From Gammaproteobacteria bacterium (GTDB taxonomy: Bacteria; Pseudomonadota; Gammaproteobacteria; Xanthomonadales; Marinicellaceae), in NCBI GenBank assembly GCA_024280395.1, contig JAJRQG010000007.1:1-64000 (forward strand): a stretch of DNA of 64,000 nucleotides. Reading direction: 5' to 3'. Shown in pieces: positions 62,811 to 64,000 of the stretch. Position 1 is the stretch's first letter; each line of letters opens with the position of its first letter. The notes beneath the pieces are model-generated. The model was not told the DNA's origin, made no database searches, and saw only the letters and a list, made by a program, of their open reading frames with translations. The translations under genes and the position numbers were made by a program.

Positions 62811-64000
62811 TTACTTATTGGTTTGACAGAATTCCCACAAATCAGGCCATAATTCCATCGCTTGGGCTGTCTCTAATAGCTCTTTCCTTGCTTTATCTAC
62901 GCAGTCTTGTTTGCTTTCAACTTTTTCCCAGTCTGATAAATTTGGTGGATTATTTTGTAACAACTCTTTGCCATTTGCTTCAATCAATTCTCTAACATCA
63001 GCCTGCCAATAGACTGGTGCATCAGGTGATTGTGCCAATTGGTATTGCATGTTTAATACCATGTCAGACCGTATCTGCGACAAATATTCTTTTAAACGGT
63101 TATGGATATTTGTATCCACTGAATCTGCTAAGCCCAGTATATAGTTAGCCAGTGTCTTTAGTCTTAATTTCGGGTTCACTGCATCAGTAGATTGAATTAA
63201 AGTTAAGGCAAAATCGGCAATAAATTTATTAAAATTTGGAGTGATAGCAATATGATTTTGATTGGAGCGAATACCAGACTTTTCTTTTAAGTGTCCCATC
63301 ATAAAAGGACAATGAAGCATCACTTGATTGGGATAACAAAATAAGGTAACAGCATTGTAAAAATAATCTTCTTTTTGGCTGTTGGGGCTGGCAAATGGTG
63401 TCATTGATGAGTTGTCAATTGCGGAGGGAGCAAAATTACCCAGCGACATAAACCTGTGATTTTTTGTGTAATGCAAAAGATTGGATGCATCAATATTGTC
63501 CAAATAGATTTCTCTTGTTTTCCAAAACTCTTCTTTTTGTTTTCCTTCTAGGTAGTATAACCAATAATTGCTGTTAGCTCTTGGACTTCCCCATGTTCCA
63601 TTTCCAATTGTTTTAATCACCGAATTTGAATTCAATCGTTCTAACTCAACCAAATTCAAAGATTCAATTGAGCCCATTTCATTATCAGTTGTCGACAAAT
63701 AATTTCCAACGGTTTGCCCACAACTGTTGATCATTGTTTGTAGAACATCTTGATTATGTTCATTTGAAGAATTTCTAATCTCAGTTAAACTTAAAGCAAA
63801 CCCCACATCCAAATCTGCATAGTCTTTTAATTCAATTATTTTTGATTCGTCGCCAAGAGTCCTCGGCTCCAAAATGGTGTCGTCATCAAAAAACAAGAAT
63901 TTCTTGCCTGCATTATTTAACAATGCAAAATTCCACAATTTTCCACCATTGTATTGATTATCGTTGGCCGTTAATAACCAGTCAATGATTTTTCCTTTGC
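62811..64000 (-). CDS. Glycosyltransferase-type protein, N-terminus beyond the window
   Basis: The frame stays open from 62811 to the right edge; a TTG at 63938 is not a believable start, since codons upstream (WLLTANDNQYNGGK) continue the same protein. The visible C-terminal 396 residues open with FLFFDDDTILEPR, a DDD-type metal motif of GT-A glycosyltransferases, so the sugar-nucleotide part lies just beyond the edge. The long C-terminal region has no recognised domain. Upstream in the operon with the GT2 gene. Confidence 0.7.
   Translation of the reverse strand, partial: KGKIIDWLLTANDNQYNGGKLWNFALLNNAGKKFLFFDDDTILEPRTLGDESKIIELKDYADLDVGFALSLTEIRNSSNEHNQDVLQTMINSCGQTVGNYLSTTDNEMGSIESLNLVELERLNSNSVIKTIGNGTWGSPRANSNYWLYYLEGKQKEEFWKTREIYLDNIDASNLLHYTKNHRFMSLGNFAPSAIDNSSMTPFASPNSQKEDYFYNAVTLFCYPNQVMLHCPFMMGHLKEKSGIRSNQNHIAITPNFNKFIADFALTLIQSTDAVNPKLRLKTLANYILGLADSVDTNIHNRLKEYLSQIRSDMVLNMQYQLAQSPDAPVYWQADVRELIEANGKELLQNNPPNLSDWEKVESKQDCVDKARKELLETAQAMELWPDLWEFCQTNK

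Noticed and set aside
1-64000. CRISPR arrays, tRNA or rRNA genes, prophage or complete insertion sequences
   Set aside because: No regularly spaced repeats, cloverleaf-like segments, transposase or phage structural genes were seen on reading both strands.

Overview
The window reads as about 64 kb of chromosome from a low-GC, probably marine, gammaproteobacterium. The evidence is the gammaproteobacterial lptD-surA-pdxA-rsmA block, a full Pst/Pho phosphate cluster, EttA, two SulP transporters with a beta-carbonic anhydrase, and several large secreted proteins with beta-propellers, thrombospondin type-3 repeats and C-terminal sandwich domains. That secreted repertoire resembles Marinicella-type bacteria, but the genus is a guess. 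I saw no rRNA, tRNA, CRISPR array, prophage or complete insertion sequence.

Layout. 1-7.0 kb: the N-terminal part of a secreted beta-propeller protein running off the left edge, a decayed copy of a YciK-like short-chain dehydrogenase (SDR), a large secreted metalloprotease, then the intact SDR copy and a DUF302 gene. 7.3-11.4 kb: two divergent POT-family transporters around an intergenic region with REP-like palindromes. 11.5-18.3 kb: FmdB-type zinc ribbon, rsmA-pdxA-surA-lptD, a YegP-like gene and a methyltransferase. 18.3-21.2 kb: one sensor diguanylate cyclase cut in two by a single in-frame amber codon. 21.3-25.8 kb: a small membrane protein, an Old Yellow Enzyme, a two-component pair resembling the proteobacterial dedicated sortase regulators (PdsS/PdsR), and a HigBA-type toxin-antitoxin pair. 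25.9-29.4 kb: a tightly overlapping operon (HD-like protein, SixA-like phosphatase, rhomboid-like protein without its catalytic histidine, PLP dehydratase, GNAT). 29.5-35.5 kb: Pit phosphate transporter with its DUF47 partner, a Pho-box-like sequence, a 1083-residue secreted protein and a LOG-family protein.

35.6-39.5 kb holds what I consider the most novel feature. An ECF sigma factor and a membrane anti-sigma factor, whose C-terminal domain appears to be DsrE-like, are divergent from a secreted DsrE protein and a porin, with an exported rhodanese beyond. The two divergent promoters share the same bipartite element, GGAATAAA-N12-AACATCT, which suggests that the sigma factor controls both sides. 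I infer a periplasmic sulfur-related sensing circuit.

39.5-48.2 kb: phoB, phoU, pstB, pstA, pstC, pstS, phoR and a phosphate-selective porin, all on the minus strand, with well-formed Pho boxes before pstS and the porin. 48.2-55.5 kb: an apparent inorganic-carbon module (SulP + DUF2490, a divergent porin, and a TetR-SulP-carbonic anhydrase operon). A near-identical 13-bp palindrome precedes both SulP-containing operons and is a candidate TetR operator. 55.6-64 kb: TraB-like protein, Ppx/GppA phosphatase, prolyl oligopeptidase lipoprotein, EttA, and two glycosyltransferase-type genes, the last running off the right edge.

Starts were moved from the longest open frame where a better ribosome binding site, an ATG in place of TTG/GTG, or a promoter position supported it; these cases are noted in the entries.
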